A stretch of DNA of 64,000 nucleotides from Hofstenia miamia. Its lineage: Eukaryota > Xenacoelomorpha > Acoela. The stretch is taken from NCBI GenBank assembly GCA_004352715.1, contig SCFE01000030.1, positions 152,957-216,956 of the forward strand. The letters run 5' to 3'. How positions within the stretch are numbered: position 1 is the stretch's first letter; each line of letters starts with the position of its first letter. Below are positions 62,541 to 64,000 of the stretch, one piece after another. Position numbers and translations under genes: made by a program. Below the pieces are notes generated by a model. That model made no database searches and had not been told where the DNA came from. It saw only the letters and a program-made list of their open reading frames with translations.

Positions 62541-62945
62541 ATTCAAAAATTTAAAATGTTGCCTTCAAGATATTCTCCATTAGTTGCTACACATTTGCCC
62601 GTTCGATGTTTCCATTTAGAAAAACACAGATTGAATTCGTTTTGTGGAATTCTTCGAAGAATATTTTTTAGATCGACGCCATCGAATCTTTGTACTTTAA
62701 GCAGACTTTTTAGCTGTGATGAATAAGGAGCATGATGAAAGAGCGCTTTTGATTTCTTTGACAGGAATTCTTTTGCCCTTAAAGCTGCATGAGTGGCAGT
62801 TTGGTCAAGTTGCAACATCTCCGCATTGGGTCAAAGTTCTGGTTTCTTTCGTCGAACTGCATTTTAGAGTCTTTTCAGAATCTCTAGATAACTTTTCTGA
62901 TGAATTGACTGCCCTGCTAAAAAAATTCGCTGTGGCAATTCTTTT
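62540..62945 (-). mobile_element. Mariner transposase remnant
   Basis: Minus strand: QGSQFIRK and YLEILKRL (frameshift between them), stops, then LDQTATHAALRAKEFLSKKS, LFHHAPYSS, LKVQRFDGVDLKNILRRIPQ, FSKWKHRTGKCVATNGEYLE. These are the C-terminal blocks of a mariner transposase. The catalytic positions before and after the ATHAAL block are damaged (LDQTAT where a D-N-A-x-x-H pattern is expected; the SPD after PYS is lost). No terminal repeats were found. The sequence differs from the mariner at 47.0 kb. Confidence 0.8.
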
Positions 62946-64000
62946 AGCAAAGATTTTCCCAATAATTCATTTTATTCATTGCAAACCCTGGCTACGGCAT
63001 TTTGGTCTCCCAATACTGTATTTTGAAGCTTATTAGATGGTTGACGCAACCAATTGAAAAAAAATTTCCTATATTGCCCGTTTTCTACGTAATTTTTTTC
63101 GTCAAATTCCGCCTACGGTATTTTGGACTAACAGATAGTAATTGAAGAATAGAAATAATAATATATAATAATGTTGTATGTATTTACCATCAAATATGTG
63201 TCTTGGGGAATTTTACTGTTCTGTTGATATATAGCGATATATTCTGTTGATATATAGTCTAATACAAAATTTTAATATTCTAGTTTCAGCCGAATTGGTC
63301 ATTTTTCATAATTTACAACCCCAGGAATAGTCACTTTGAGGGGTTCCAATTTTTTAAACAAATTTCCGCTTCTACCCAAGTGTCAAATTTCACTATAAAA
63401 TCAAAATTGCCAAATTTTGACCATTTGTGCTGTACGGTCCTCTTAAATTCATTAGTTTCGTTCAAATGTATTTCGGAATAAAATTTGAGATGAAGCTTAC
63501 TTGTTTATCCAAGCAACTAACCCACTTCAATTAGAAAAAATGTACTTTTGCGTTGTAATCCATTTTCGACTTTTCATATTCAAATTCTATTATATTTCGA
63601 AAAATATTTATATTGGCGATGAATATAATTATTCGTTGTTTTATTCTTTTATATTATCTTCAAAAGTGGTAAAAAGAATTGTAAGGAGTTAAAATACTAA
63701 AATATCACGAACTTAGTATTGAACATTAGATTCGATTATAGCTGAATATTAACGTTTGTTTGTACTTATAACCTTCGATATGCATTGACTAGGAGTGTGC
63801 GATCCAGGCTTTTTCAAAATCAATTCAATTTCAATTCAATGCAGGGAAAAATCAATTCAATGCAAGAAATTATTTCAAATCCAAAGCTGAACAGATTGAA
63901 CTTATTTAAAATTTTCTCTCAAAAATAACCACATCCGAAAATTTATCTGCGAAAGTCTTTGCCTGGCTGCCGTTACTATATTCCCAGCATCCGACCACAC
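62946..64000. other. AT-rich DNA to the window end, no gene seen
   Basis: No coding run with recognisable residues. A short imperfect repeat of TCAATTCAAT lies at about 63821-63862. Confidence 0.5.

Noticed and set aside
1-64000. tRNA, rRNA or CRISPR arrays
   Set aside because: No cloverleaf with A and B boxes, no conserved rRNA blocks and no regularly spaced short repeats were seen.

Overview
The window is AT-rich nuclear DNA of an invertebrate metazoan. The evidence is one spliced host gene with GT-AG introns (a YLPM1/ZAP3 homologue), decayed Gypsy-type LTR retrotransposons, several LINEs, mariner and hAT remnants and a Harbinger-like MITE. The species cannot be named from the sequence. 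There is no operon, CRISPR, rRNA or tRNA gene.

Layout. 1-31.3 kb is a nested pile of two LTR-retrotransposon families. Family 1 has LTRs that begin TGTAGCATAATCC and end GGATGYTACA, with 4-bp target duplications. Its copies are two inverted gag pieces (1-2467), element A (about 4.2-12.16 kb) and element F (24.2-26.6 kb), plus solo LTRs at 6094, 24431 and 27440. Family 2 is represented by one long element (14.8-24.2 kb, LTR end TGTGATTCTACA) carrying gag, protease, RT, RNase H and integrase, and by a lone LTR at 30.5 kb. Both families carry a third coding region (ORF3) between pol and the 3' LTR. I do not recognise ORF3; it is present in three copies here and is the best candidate for something undescribed. 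31.3-41.3 kb is AT-rich spacer with two LINEs (33.8 and 36-37.7 kb) and a small cluster of a GTCGGTCTTACTAC motif.

41,287-55,445 (+) holds the YLPM1 homologue: 13 predicted exons with agreeing phases, 1119 codons, last exon not in the window. It encodes in order a coiled-coil/proline-rich N-terminus, a YPPHDR-type repeat exon, an RS/SP-rich exon and the P-loop kinase-like C-terminal domain. Its introns contain a mariner, a MITE, a LINE piece and a hAT transposase piece. 56-61.4 kb, inside its unfinished last intron, is one LINE interrupted by another. 62.5 kb holds a second mariner.

Assembly quality matters. Three 1000-N gaps each lie on the axis of an inverted repeat. A 21-N gap is flanked by an exact 148-bp duplication that includes the end of a YLPM1 exon. 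Several single Ns join unrelated or duplicated pieces. Structures that cross these points should not be taken at face value.
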